A stretch of DNA of 64,000 bases from Methylotenera_A sp046598525 (GTDB taxonomy: Bacteria; Pseudomonadota; Gammaproteobacteria; Burkholderiales; Methylophilaceae), in the NCBI GenBank assembly GCA_046598525.1, contig JBKJIJ010000020.1, forward strand, positions 186,001 through 250,000, in the 5' to 3' direction. The position numbers and the translations under genes are program-made. The notes under the pieces are model-generated. The model did no database searches. It was not told the DNA's origin and was given only the letters and a program-made list of their open reading frames with translations. Shown here piece by piece: positions 1 through 7,370 of this stretch (position 1 is the first letter of the stretch; the number at the start of each line of letters is the position of its first letter).

Positions 1-101
1 GTCTAAATTAATTTAAAACAGTTTAAAACATATTATTAATAATATCATGTACTTATACAACATATTCAAACAAAATAAAATCAGTTAAAACCTATTTTTG
101 T

Positions 102-148
102 GAACTTTTAATCCGTTTGTCGTGGGTTCGATCCCCGCACGCCTACCA
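102..148 (+). other. 3' half of a tRNA gene (Lys-type), candidate attachment site
   Basis: From about 104 the sequence matches the 3' part of a bacterial tRNA. It has an anticodon loop cttttaa (anticodon TTT, Lys), a variable region, the T arm with TTCGATC at 127-133, and a terminal cctacca ending at 148. A hairpin terminator follows directly, as after real tRNA genes. The 5' half is absent: upstream is AT-rich sequence with no D arm, and the 5' side of the anticodon stem no longer pairs well. One base seems to be missing between the T arm and CCA, so it is unlikely to be functional. A tRNA 3' end broken in the anticodon loop is the usual scar of tyrosine-recombinase integration. The element would then lie to the left, outside the window. 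Confidence 0.5.
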
Positions 149-180
149 ATTTAGTGTTTTGCGAAATATCGAAACACATT

Positions 181-208
181 AAAACCCGCCATAGTGCGGG
201 TTTTTTTA
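181..208 (+). terminator. Rho-independent terminator after the tRNA fragment
   Basis: Stem aacccgc/gcgggtt followed by a run of seven or more T, about 35 bases past the CCA end of the tRNA fragment. Confidence 0.75.
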
Positions 209-298
209 TTATCTTTTACTTTTTTCGTTTAATTACTTCGTTTAATTACATAGTGCAGTGAAGTGAAATGTTTTTTAACTTAATCCTTAATCCTTAAG

Positions 299-348
299 CC
301 AAAAAAGCTAAAAAAGCTAAAAAAGCTAAAAAAGCTAAAAAAGCTAAA
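299..348. repeat. 9-bp minisatellite, about five copies of AAAAAGCTA
   Basis: The unit aaaaagcta is repeated head to tail about five times without error. Read on the + strand it would encode Lys-Lys-Ala repeats, as in the tails of bacterial histone H1-like proteins. However, a TAA lies in frame immediately before the array and no start codon serves it, so it is not coding now. It could be a slipped-strand repeat or a remnant of a KKA-rich gene. Confidence 0.85.
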
Positions 349-472
349 ACATTCTGTGCTAAATATTTGTGTATAAAAAAATGCTTTGATATACATTAAG
401 GCGCATGCTAAGTCTTACTTGACTATTTTATTAAGTTAGCAACAGCGCATTACGCTGTTATAAAGACTTCAT

Positions 473-1330
473 GTGAATACTTCAGCATCCAAAATTTTTC
501 AGGATTGCCTTCAACAGTTACGCGTAAACAATGAAGCAATTATTTAACATACATCGACAACATTGGCGGATGCAGAGCGACATTCGCTTTTAAACTGCTT
601 GCCGTTGCACCATTCCCATCCAGCCTTGCAAAATGGTTTGCTTAAGCGCTTTCAAGCCGCTTTGCAGGTGCTGCTTAAGTGCTATTTAAACTTTTACGAA
701 CTTTCCCCTGTTGCTTTTTTAATATTCAACCGTAATAGTGATATTGAAAACTCGAATCTATCGGCGGCAACGTTGCTTGACGCTAAGCGAGAAGAGTTGC
801 TATTTAGCCACTTTTCTAAGTACATGACGGCCGAAAGTGTCGGTTTGTACCATCTTAAAATGATTCGTAACAGAAAAAAAACGGCAGCGCAAATTGACAC
901 GATACAAATAAAACATAAAGACGGCATGTTGCGCCATGTTGAAGTGAGTGCACTGCAAATGAAAACGGAGGGTGGCAATATTGAGTGGCAAATAACGCTA
1001 CTGGATGTGACTGATAGAAAAATGCCAATGGTTGGCCAACTGGCGCGGAAGCGTTAATCCGTTGGCAACGCCCTGAACGCGGCATGGTTTCACCTTACCA
1101 TTTTATTTCGCTGGCAGAAAAACGGGGCTAATTAACCCCATTGGGCAATGGGTGCTGGATACTGCTTGCGCGCAGCTTAAAACGTGGCAGCAAGAACCGC
1201 ACACTAAGGCGCTTATTATCGCCATTAACGTGAGTGCCAGACAGTTTCATTAGATAGGCTTTACAGAGCAAGTGTTAAGCGCTGTACAAGGCCATGGCAT
1301 TAATCCGGCGCTGCTAAAAATTGATTAAGA
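473..1330 (+). pseudogene. Decayed PAS-EAL regulatory protein
   Basis: Reading starts at a GTG at 473 and meets an in-frame TAA at 545. It then continues in the same frame through a PAS domain (about 690-1020, motifs SPVAFLIFNRN and VTDRK). At about 1048 the frame shifts into the start of an EAL domain (EALIRWQRPERG), shifts again near 1127 (PIGQWVLDTACAQLKTW, IAINVSARQF), and is cut by TAG at 1252 and TAA at 1327. The GGDEF domain expected between PAS and EAL is missing, and the EAL domain ends after about 90 residues. It once belonged to the c-di-GMP signalling family that has intact members at 10.8 and 24.3 kb. It cannot make an active protein. Confidence 0.85.
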
Positions 1331-1350
1331 TTTTGAATACTTTATAAAAC

Positions 1351-1380
1351 AAAAAAGCCTCCGATTGGGAGGCTTTTTAA
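1351..1380. terminator. Bidirectional terminator
   Basis: Hairpin aaaagcctccgattgggaggctttt, with A and T runs on either side. It separates the + strand pseudogene from the - strand secreted-protein gene that converges on it. Confidence 0.8.
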
Positions 1381-1421
1381 TCGCTAAAACTTGCTTAAAA
1401 CATTGATTTAAATATCAATAA

Positions 1422-2060
1422 TTAAGCCGCTTTTGCGCTGTTGCGACGACGTGCAATACCGAAAGCACCTAAAGCAGCAGCCATTAATGGCAATGCAGCA
1501 GGAACTGGAACTGCAGATACTGTATTAATAATGTATTGATCGTTGCCTTGATTACCCGTTTGACCAGTAACACCCACTAAAAGCGCGCCAGAGTTGATGC
1601 TGTTAATAACCGTTTCAAATGTGTTGCCAGAAGCCAACGTTAATGTGTATTTTAAAAATTCAGGCGTGCCAGAATTAATACCATTTGAAAAGTTATTGCC
1701 GCCTTGATTTGAAGAGCTTGATGCGGCTTCAATAGCAAAACCTGTTTGCGGTTGCGATTGGCTGATAGCGTTAAAATTTACGCCAGCAGATTCTTCAAAA
1801 GTGTTGGCTGAAAATAAGCTTGGACCACCAATGTATGCGGCAATAATTGCGCTTGGGCTAGTATTATCGTTGGTAAATTCAAAGGTCACTTGGCTTGTGC
1901 CCAAACTTAACACTTCTAATTGGAATAAATCGCCAATTGGAACAATTTGGTTATTTTGATTATCATTGACAGGCGTAAAGCTAAAAGTGGCTGCCATTGC
2001 TGCTGATGATGCCAAAATTAAAGGTAAAACAACTAGTTTCTTGCAGATATTAGATAACAT
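1422..2060 (-). CDS. Secreted protein with VPxPA/PEP-CTERM-type sorting signal
   Basis: 212 residues. The N-terminus has a signal peptide (about residues 1-24, KKLVVLPLILASSAAMAA). The body is Asn/Ser/Gly-rich without a recognised enzyme domain. The C-terminus has the three-part exosortase signal: VPVPAALP, a hydrophobic helix (LMAAALGAFGIA) and an Arg-rich end (RRRNSAKAA). Family knowledge says such proteins are exported, processed by an exosortase, and linked to exopolysaccharide and the outer surface. No exosortase is in this window. The start is set by AGGAG six bases before the ATG. The body has no hallmark that reveals its exact role. Confidence 0.8.
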   Translation of the reverse strand: MLSNICKKLVVLPLILASSAAMAATFSFTPVNDNQNNQIVPIGDLFQLEVLSLGTSQVTFEFTNDNTSPSAIIAAYIGGPSLFSANTFEESAGVNFNAISQSQPQTGFAIEAASSSSNQGGNNFSNGINSGTPEFLKYTLTLASGNTFETVINSINSGALLVGVTGQTGNQGNDQYIINTVSAVPVPAALPLMAAALGAFGIARRRNSAKAA

Positions 2061-2276
2061 TTAATTCTCCTATGCGATTTTAAAAAACTAAATCCATTAT
2101 TTAGAAAACGCAAAGACTTGTCTGTTAAGTAGCACTCATAGCACAAAAAAATATATCGGCTATTTTTTTATTGGATTATGAAATTTTAACGTATTGATTT
2201 TTTTGATGAATTTTGTCTGCTCTTGAGCATTTCCATTTTTTGGAAGTGCATAACAGTACTGAACTGGCTGATTGAA

Positions 2277-2477
2277 TTAATGCAGTAAGGCTTTGTATTG
2301 ATCTAAATCGGTTTTCCTCACGTTATTTGGATCGTACAAAATACGATCAATAATGGATGCAGAAATGCCCGCATTGGCCATTAATTCGGCGGCCGATTTA
2401 TAACTAATATTAAACGCTAAATTAATCGCGGCTTTAACGATTATTTCAGAATCTTTGTTCTTTCTAATGACCATCAT
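2277..2477 (-). CDS. Small protein of a three-member local family (copy 1)
   Basis: 66 residues, unknown function. The region from about residue 10 on (INLAFNISYKSAAELMANAG, then ISASIIDRIL) matches two other small proteins here, at 2633-2809 and 5644-5832. The shared pattern is an N-terminal helix with Asn, then A-x-x-M-x-x-A-G-[LI], then [VI]I-x-[RN]-[VI]L. It is predicted all-alpha and soluble, with no signal peptide. This copy is the most diverged. A near-palindrome at 2533-2546 lies just upstream. Confidence 0.6.
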   Translation of the reverse strand: MMVIRKNKDSEIIVKAAINLAFNISYKSAAELMANAGISASIIDRILYDPNNVRKTDLDQYKALLH

Positions 2478-2532
2478 TTATTGTTCACGCTAAATTAATC
2501 CGTCATTATTGATGCTTTTGGCGAAATCAACT

Positions 2533-2546
2533 GTGGGCTAGCACAC
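2533..2546. promoter_or_regulatory. Near-palindrome GTGGGCTAGCACAC
   Basis: Fourteen-base inverted repeat with one mismatch, 56 bases upstream of the small protein gene ending at 2277. It is almost identical to the perfect palindrome at 5434-5447 in front of the autotransporter, and both are followed by acaca(a). It may be a shared operator; no regulator is assigned. Confidence 0.4.
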
Positions 2547-2632
2547 ACAAATCGGCATTAAATTGCCCTTGCAGCCCACATTCGCTAGTTAAGCTTTCAA
2601 CTATTTAAACGGCAAAGCAAAACGCATGTTGA

Positions 2633-2809
2633 TTATTTCCAATCCGAAATACGTACTTCGGCTGTTTTATCTAACACTCTATTAATCACGTTTCGCGGCA
2701 GGCCAGCTTTTACCATCATGTGCATGGCTTGTTCTGGGCCTCTAAACTTGTACATAATTAAGCTTTTGTTCACTACATGGCTGTAAAGATCATTGGTTCT
2801 AGCTTTCAT
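2633..2809 (-). CDS. Small protein of a three-member local family (copy 2)
   Basis: 58 residues, unknown function. The start at 2809 is chosen because GGAG lies about 7 bases before it. The longer reading from 2905 adds a Lys/Pro-rich tract (KLPKIFKAPKTFKLPKIL) that has no ribosome site and is low complexity. Residues LYSHVVNKSLIMYKFRG align with LYAQVVNKGLIMSKHKG of the copy at 5644, followed by AGLPRNVINRVL against AGLPVDAINNVL. The two helices joined at AGLP suggest a small helical hairpin. A TGTAC-N6-GTACA repeat lies about 160 bases upstream. Confidence 0.65.
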   Translation of the reverse strand: MKARTNDLYSHVVNKSLIMYKFRGPEQAMHMMVKAGLPRNVINRVLDKTAEVRISDWK

Positions 2810-2965
2810 CACTTTTCTCCTTGGTCTGAATGACTTTAAAATCTTGGGCAATTTAAAAGTCTTAGGTGCTTTGAAAATCTTAGGTAATTTTAAAAAATAG
2901 TGCATTACTTTTTATTATGGTAGCGATTTAATTAAGGCGGATTATTAATTGTTTATGTCATCAAG

Positions 2966-2985
2966 TCTGTACAGTAGCGTACAGA
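2966..2985. promoter_or_regulatory. CRP-geometry inverted repeat, site A
   Basis: TCTGTAC-AGTAGC-GTACAGA: perfect 7-base arms with a 6-base spacer. It is upstream of the 58-residue protein gene ending at 2633. Best example of the motif discussed with the Crp-like gene at 17602. Confidence 0.6.
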
Positions 2986-3065
2986 ATTCATACTTTTTTA
3001 GGGTTTATTTGCAACGGCTAAACCCTTGCCAACTTAGCAAAATAATTGAGTAAATGTTAGGCACA

Positions 3066-3097
3066 AAAAAACCTATTTATCGCTAAATAGGTTTTTT
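3066..3097. terminator. Bidirectional terminator downstream of the autotransporter
   Basis: Stem aacctattta/taaataggtt with A and T runs on both sides, about 100 bases past the autotransporter stop. A second hairpin (aaccatcaaa/tttgatggtt, 3154-3190) sits between it and the gene. Confidence 0.75.
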
Positions 3098-3199
3098 GTT
3101 TGGCTTTTTAAAAAAGCATTTCAACAATGCATTTTGCAAATTTAAGTGATTAAACCATCAAAGACTAATCAATTGTTTTTGATGGTTTTTTGCATAAAG

Positions 3200-5341
3200 C
3201 TAGAAACTTAAATTGGCAATTAATGAAACTTGATGCGATGAATAATCGCTATTGTTCCATTTGTAGTCGTATAGGCCTTTAACAGACCATGCGTTTTTTT
3301 CGCAATTGCAATAAAACATGGTGAAGCCAGCGCCTACATTGTACAAATCACGATCTTGTCTAATGCCTTGCGTGTTGAACGAATTGCCGCCACCCGCAAA
3401 TGATGCGGTTTGTTCCATGGTGGTTGAATTAAAGTCATGCAACCAACGCACATGCGCTTCTGGCGATACGGCGCCATTAGATGTTTTAATCACGCGCGCT
3501 ACTTTTACACCTAAGCTTGATTGTAAAAAGTCATAATCTTGACTATCCACATTCAAATTCACATCTCCGCCGCCTTTTTCATTAAAGCTATCGACTTTAA
3601 TGTGTGTGGCTTGTAATGATGCTAGTGGCGTAATAGTGGTTTCGTTGAAATAAAAATGTTTACCAACGGCCAACAAACCGCTGTATTGCTTGCCTCTGTA
3701 ATCGGCGTTTACTTGACGATTAATGCCAGAGAAATTGATATTACGGCTGCTATCGTAACGGTCAACACCCGCTGTTAAAGACGCACGCACAAAGAATGGC
3801 TGAGGCGCATATTCATAGTAACCAGTCACTTGATACGAATCGACATCAGTGGTGGCGTTTGAATTATTGTCATCAATTTCTGATTTGGTGATTCCGCCAC
3901 CCAAACCAATGCGTGAGTATTGACTTAGCGGTACATCGTAACCCATCGTCAAGCCAGCCGCGCCTGTTTCATAGCCGCTCATGCCTTGTGTGTCATCTTG
4001 GCTACTAACCATGCCAGTGGCTTTGCCCCACCAATTGTTTACTTGTTTTTTATCACCACAGGCTTGCGCATTTTGCTCTTCGCGCTTTTTGCTTGGGTCG
4101 CAAGTAGTGTCGCAGCAATTATTTTGAATTTCATCAAAACGTGCCATCCATTGGTCTTCAAACATACGGGTTGCTTGGCCTGCTATCCAAGGGGCTGCTA
4201 AGTTGGTATTGCCCGGTGCTAATTGTTGCAATGCATTGTTAATGGCACCTGCATTTGGCAACACCGCAATCGCATCCTGAATGCTTCTTAAATCGGTGCC
4301 CACAGCGGCGTTGGTATCTAAAATTGGCGCAATGGCTAAGGCACCCGGCGCGGTAACTAATGTGGCCAATGGCGCAACGCCAGTCAACACAATATCCACA
4401 TTACCTAAGGTTGTTGGCAAACCAGCAAAGGTATAACGCGGGTTATTGTTAATGACTGATACTAATGCATTATTAGTACCTGATGGCGCTTCTACAATTC
4501 GGTAAGTGGTGCCATTGGTTAATGCGCCAGTTACGGTAGGGATAACGGTTACGCCACCCGCATCAATGGCTGAATTACCATTGACCACTATTTTGCCAAA
4601 AACGCTATCGCTGGCTAAAGTGGTGTTAATAATGCCTGCTGCATTGGTGGTTAAAGCGCCTGTAATGGTCAGAACGTTGGCACCTAAATCAAACTGACGT
4701 GCTTGCACAGCGCCAGTAACCGACACATTGCCACCAGCCACGTTAATGCGTTTTAAACCACTAGCGCCGCCAATAGCACCAATTACGCTGCTGCCACCAT
4801 TAAGCGTTAATGTGCCAGTGTTGGCGGTATTAGTGGTAATCGCGCTATTAAATAGTGAATTGCTGCCTACATTGATAAAGCCATCATCGGCAAAATTGGT
4901 GCTGGCCGCCACAATGGCTTGGTTAAGGTTGCCATTAAAATTCACTGTGCCAGTGCCACTTACATTAAAAGCGGTGGTAAACACATCGCCATTAAAATTC
5001 ACCGTTGATGCATTAGCACCTGCGGTAATATCGATAAAACGGATTAAATTGGTACCGGTAAAACCAGTAACAGTGGAATTACCGACAAACAAAATGCTGG
5101 CTACATTATTAATATTGCTGGTAATGCCGCCGCCCACATCATTAAGCGTATTAACGTTGATGTTTGGATTAACCGTTAGCAAGCCAGCGCCAGTGGTATC
5201 CACACCCGTTGCTTGGCCAACAGAATCACCTGGGGCTACGCCAAAAATATAAGGTAGCGCAACAGTTTCGCGCGCAGAGCTTGTAGGCGCCCAAGCCGCG
5301 ATGGCGATTGATACCGCCGTAAATATGAGTTTAATTTTCAT
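3200..5341 (-). CDS. Autotransporter (type Va secretion) with Cys-rich linker
   Basis: 713 residues. It has a signal peptide (about 1-24, ending SSA). The passenger of about 360 residues is rich in Asn, Thr, Gly and Val in short repeats (GTGTVNFNGNLNQ, TGTLTLNGGSSV), typical of a beta-helix. From about residue 430 the C-terminal barrel begins (NNWWGKATGMVSSQ to final VSLIANLSF, ending in Phe as autotransporter barrels do). Between passenger and barrel, at about 405-430, is a short stretch with five cysteines (NNCCDTTCDPSKK, then AQACGD). Another CNC pair lies near the end of the barrel. Clustered cysteines are unusual in autotransporters. The gene is monocistronic, with a perfect palindrome about 90 bases upstream. 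Adhesion or aggregation is the usual role; the ligand is unknown. Confidence 0.85.
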   Translation of the reverse strand: MKIKLIFTAVSIAIAAWAPTSSARETVALPYIFGVAPGDSVGQATGVDTTGAGLLTVNPNINVNTLNDVGGGITSNINNVASILFVGNSTVTGFTGTNLIRFIDITAGANASTVNFNGDVFTTAFNVSGTGTVNFNGNLNQAIVAASTNFADDGFINVGSNSLFNSAITTNTANTGTLTLNGGSSVIGAIGGASGLKRINVAGGNVSVTGAVQARQFDLGANVLTITGALTTNAAGIINTTLASDSVFGKIVVNGNSAIDAGGVTVIPTVTGALTNGTTYRIVEAPSGTNNALVSVINNNPRYTFAGLPTTLGNVDIVLTGVAPLATLVTAPGALAIAPILDTNAAVGTDLRSIQDAIAVLPNAGAINNALQQLAPGNTNLAAPWIAGQATRMFEDQWMARFDEIQNNCCDTTCDPSKKREEQNAQACGDKKQVNNWWGKATGMVSSQDDTQGMSGYETGAAGLTMGYDVPLSQYSRIGLGGGITKSEIDDNNSNATTDVDSYQVTGYYEYAPQPFFVRASLTAGVDRYDSSRNINFSGINRQVNADYRGKQYSGLLAVGKHFYFNETTITPLASLQATHIKVDSFNEKGGGDVNLNVDSQDYDFLQSSLGVKVARVIKTSNGAVSPEAHVRWLHDFNSTTMEQTASFAGGGNSFNTQGIRQDRDLYNVGAGFTMFYCNCEKNAWSVKGLYDYKWNNSDYSSHQVSLIANLSF

Positions 5342-5433
5342 GCATTACCCCTAAGTAAAAATGACTTTTTTATTTATTGTATAAAGCGTAACGCTCTATA
5401 TTTTCAGTGTAGGGGGGTTAGCAAACTGGGTGC

Positions 5434-5447
5434 GTGTGCTAGCACAC
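5434..5447. promoter_or_regulatory. Perfect palindrome GTGTGCTAGCACAC
   Basis: Fourteen-base perfect inverted repeat 93 bases upstream of the autotransporter start. It shares 13 of 14 bases with the repeat at 2533-2546. Likely an operator. Confidence 0.45.
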
Positions 5448-5577
5448 ACAACCAGATATATATTTTTAGGATTGATTTTTGTTAGCGTTAAAACAGCGTA
5501 AAGATGGATGGTTGAGCTGTGACAATTTTTAATTTAGACAAGGCTTTATGGCCTGCTGGCTGTATTTATTTTTAAAA

Positions 5578-5628
5578 AGTGACCAAACGCATTTTAAGCT
5601 AGCCAGAAACTAGCGCGATTTGGTCACT
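5578..5628 (-). terminator. Terminator of the small protein gene at 5644
   Basis: Long hairpin with arms agtgaccaaa (5578-5587) and tttggtcact (5619-5628). Read on the - strand it is followed by a T run. It begins about 15 bases past the stop codon of the gene. Confidence 0.7.
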
Positions 5629-5643
5629 GCATTTAATCAACTA

Positions 5644-5832
5644 TTATTGACCAAATTTTGTATTGTCTTTTTTAACCGTTCTATCTGGCAATAAAACATT
5701 ATTAATCGCATCCACAGGCAAACCCGCTCTCATCATCATGCGCTTTGCTTCAAGCACACCCTTGTGTTTGCTCATGATTAAGCCTTTGTTCACCACCTGC
5801 GCATACAGGCCATTCGCTGTTTTTTGCATCAT
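5644..5832 (-). CDS. Small protein of a three-member local family (copy 3)
   Basis: 62 residues, unknown function, closest to copy 2. The start at 5832 is preceded by agagag; an ATG one codon later is also possible. LYAQVVNKGLIMSKHKG and AGLPVDAINNVLLPDR are the conserved blocks. The C-terminus is charged and divergent. It has its own terminator, so it is a stand-alone unit. Three dispersed, separately terminated copies within 3.6 kb point to duplication, with the autotransporter between copies 2 and 3. Confidence 0.65.
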   Translation of the reverse strand: MMQKTANGLYAQVVNKGLIMSKHKGVLEAKRMMMRAGLPVDAINNVLLPDRTVKKDNTKFGQ

Positions 5833-6050
5833 TAAGTCTCTCTTTATTATTGAATTGTTCATCATTGAATTGGATATTCAAGATTTAATAGGGTCAACTT
5901 TGTCGTCGTGTTGTGTCTTATACAAAATTTGATCAAGCCAAGACCTCATTACAAAACAATATTTGACAAAGCAATAGTTAGAGAGATCTTATAAATTTTT
6001 TTTGCAAAATTTTTTTGATTTAGTTACAGTCAAATAAAATATAGACAAAT

Positions 6051-6082
6051 AAAAACCTACTCATTTCTGAATAGGTTTTTTG
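6051..6082. terminator. Terminator downstream of pqqA
   Basis: Hairpin aacctactca/tgaataggtt with A and T runs on each side, starting 16 bases past the pqqA stop. It closely resembles the terminator at 3066-3097. Confidence 0.75.
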
Positions 6083-6097
6083 GTAGCATTAAGCTGA

Positions 6098-6169
6098 TTA
6101 CTTGTTCATTACGTACATTGTTACTTCAAAGCCAAAACGCATTTCAGTAGCTGCTGGTGTTGTCCACAT
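6098..6169 (-). CDS. pqqA: PqqA, precursor peptide of the cofactor PQQ
   Basis: Only 23 residues. The peptide begins MWTTPAATEMRFGFEV and contains the invariant E-V-T-M-Y, whose Glu and Tyr are cross-linked by PqqE and become pyrroloquinoline quinone. Length, the WTTPAATEMR block and the E-x-x-x-Y spacing are those of the family. AAAGGAA lies just before the ATG, and a terminator follows the stop. No pqqB, C, D or E is nearby, so it is an orphan or extra copy whose product must use enzymes encoded elsewhere. Highly expressed stand-alone pqqA genes are known in methylotrophs that need much PQQ for methanol dehydrogenase. A PQQ-type dehydrogenase lipoprotein lies at 13.5 kb. Confidence 0.9.
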   Translation of the reverse strand: MWTTPAATEMRFGFEVTMYVMNK

Positions 6170-6372
6170 GATAGTTTCCTTTAAGTTAATTAGTTTGCAA
6201 GTTCGCCTTGCATGTTTCACATGATACGCACTGGCAAAAATTTAACCCTATGCACTTAACGCAATAAACACTCATGAATTTACGTAAAAAATCCTCAGTA
6301 AATTCGATTGGCTCTAAAAGTAGGGTTGTATAAAGCGATTATCTTGTAGAAACATAATCAGCTTAAAGCCAA

Positions 6373-7332
6373 TTAATTAACCGCGTTTTGGCGTTGGTAT
6401 TCTTTTGTTTTCATCTCAAGGTAATCGTTGCGTTCCATTTCGTGCAATTGTTTGGCGTATTGTTCGGTGCTGTCAAACCAGCGTTCTAGCCTTTTATCTA
6501 GCTGTTTGTTGGCGGGTTGATTTAACGCGGCAAGGTAGGCTTCAATGGTTAGGTAATAGCGCATGGTGTTGCGTTCTACCACGCCGCGCACGCCTTTAAT
6601 GTAATCGGGTTGGCCATTGCTTGACGTATCGTTTACGGTGAATCCCACTTTATCTTTACCGATTGTGGCCAAATAGCCTTTCATGGCAATGCGGCCGGTT
6701 AATCCAAATGAGTAGGCATAGGTAAAGTGCAAAAAGGTTTGCTTGCTGTTAAGCGGCGTTGCTTCTATCCAAATGCGGTAATCGCTAGTGCCCAAAGGGC
6801 CTTCAGCGGCGTTTAATTCGGTAGAAAAGTAATTAGCGGCATTGCTAATTTGTTCATAATTAAAATCCGTTTTATAAGTTTCAGAAAGTGCTTGATCGTT
6901 TTTTTTGCCCAAATTTAAATGCATAACAGTGCCCGATTTGCTTGTTTCGGCGCGGCAATATTTAATATTAATATGCAAAATAAGCGCATCGCACCAATGC
7001 GCAGGCTTATTTAATGCGCCATTCACGGCCGAAAACGGATAATCCAGCACGGCATAAATTTCACCTTTTAATTGCTGTGGCGATTCGCTAGAGTTAAGCG
7101 TAATAGGGCGGTTAAATTGGTTGTCGGCTAATCGGTCGCTTAATAATTTATGCTGATTCAGCAATGCCGCGGCAAAATTATCCGCATTGAATTTTTCGGC
7201 ATTAACGGCCCAAGCGCTAAATTGCGCGCTAAACATGGCCAAAAATAAAATAAACGAAAAGGCAAAATGACGCTTGAAATGTGTGTTTAAAGGTAAATCA
7301 TCAGCATAAGATTGCTGCTTTAAAAATGGCAT
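6373..7332 (-). CDS. Exported protein of unknown function, cls-like gene partner
   Basis: 319 residues. After a charged N-terminus there is a hydrophobic signal segment (about 25-42, FAFSFILFLAMFSAQFSAWA), so the protein is exported or membrane anchored. The body has two Cys (HWCDALILHINIKYCRAE) and a conserved-looking C-terminal half (RIWIEATPLNSKQTFLHFTY, GFTVNDTSSNGQPDYIKGVRG). It ends in a charged helix. It is 38 bases downstream of the phospholipase D-like gene on the same strand, so probably co-transcribed. I recognise the general look of a periplasmic DUF but assign no function. Confidence 0.7.
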   Translation of the reverse strand: MPFLKQQSYADDLPLNTHFKRHFAFSFILFLAMFSAQFSAWAVNAEKFNADNFAAALLNQHKLLSDRLADNQFNRPITLNSSESPQQLKGEIYAVLDYPFSAVNGALNKPAHWCDALILHINIKYCRAETSKSGTVMHLNLGKKNDQALSETYKTDFNYEQISNAANYFSTELNAAEGPLGTSDYRIWIEATPLNSKQTFLHFTYAYSFGLTGRIAMKGYLATIGKDKVGFTVNDTSSNGQPDYIKGVRGVVERNTMRYYLTIEAYLAALNQPANKQLDKRLERWFDSTEQYAKQLHEMERNDYLEMKTKEYQRQNAVN

Positions 7333-7370
7333 GTATGTCCAATTCTGAAAAAAGTGTTAGGTAAAATCCC

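Noticed and set aside
299..348. CRISPR array
   Set aside because: The unit is 9 bases with no spacers, so it is a minisatellite. No other repeat-spacer pattern was seen in the window.
2121..2137. Possible eighth CRP-geometry site upstream of the VPxPA protein
   Set aside because: TCTGTTA-AGTAGC matches site A on the left, but the right arm does not pair.
4728..5252. 174-codon + frame opposite the autotransporter passenger
   Set aside because: Mirror of the repeated Asn/Thr/Gly codons. The - strand gene has signal peptide and barrel.
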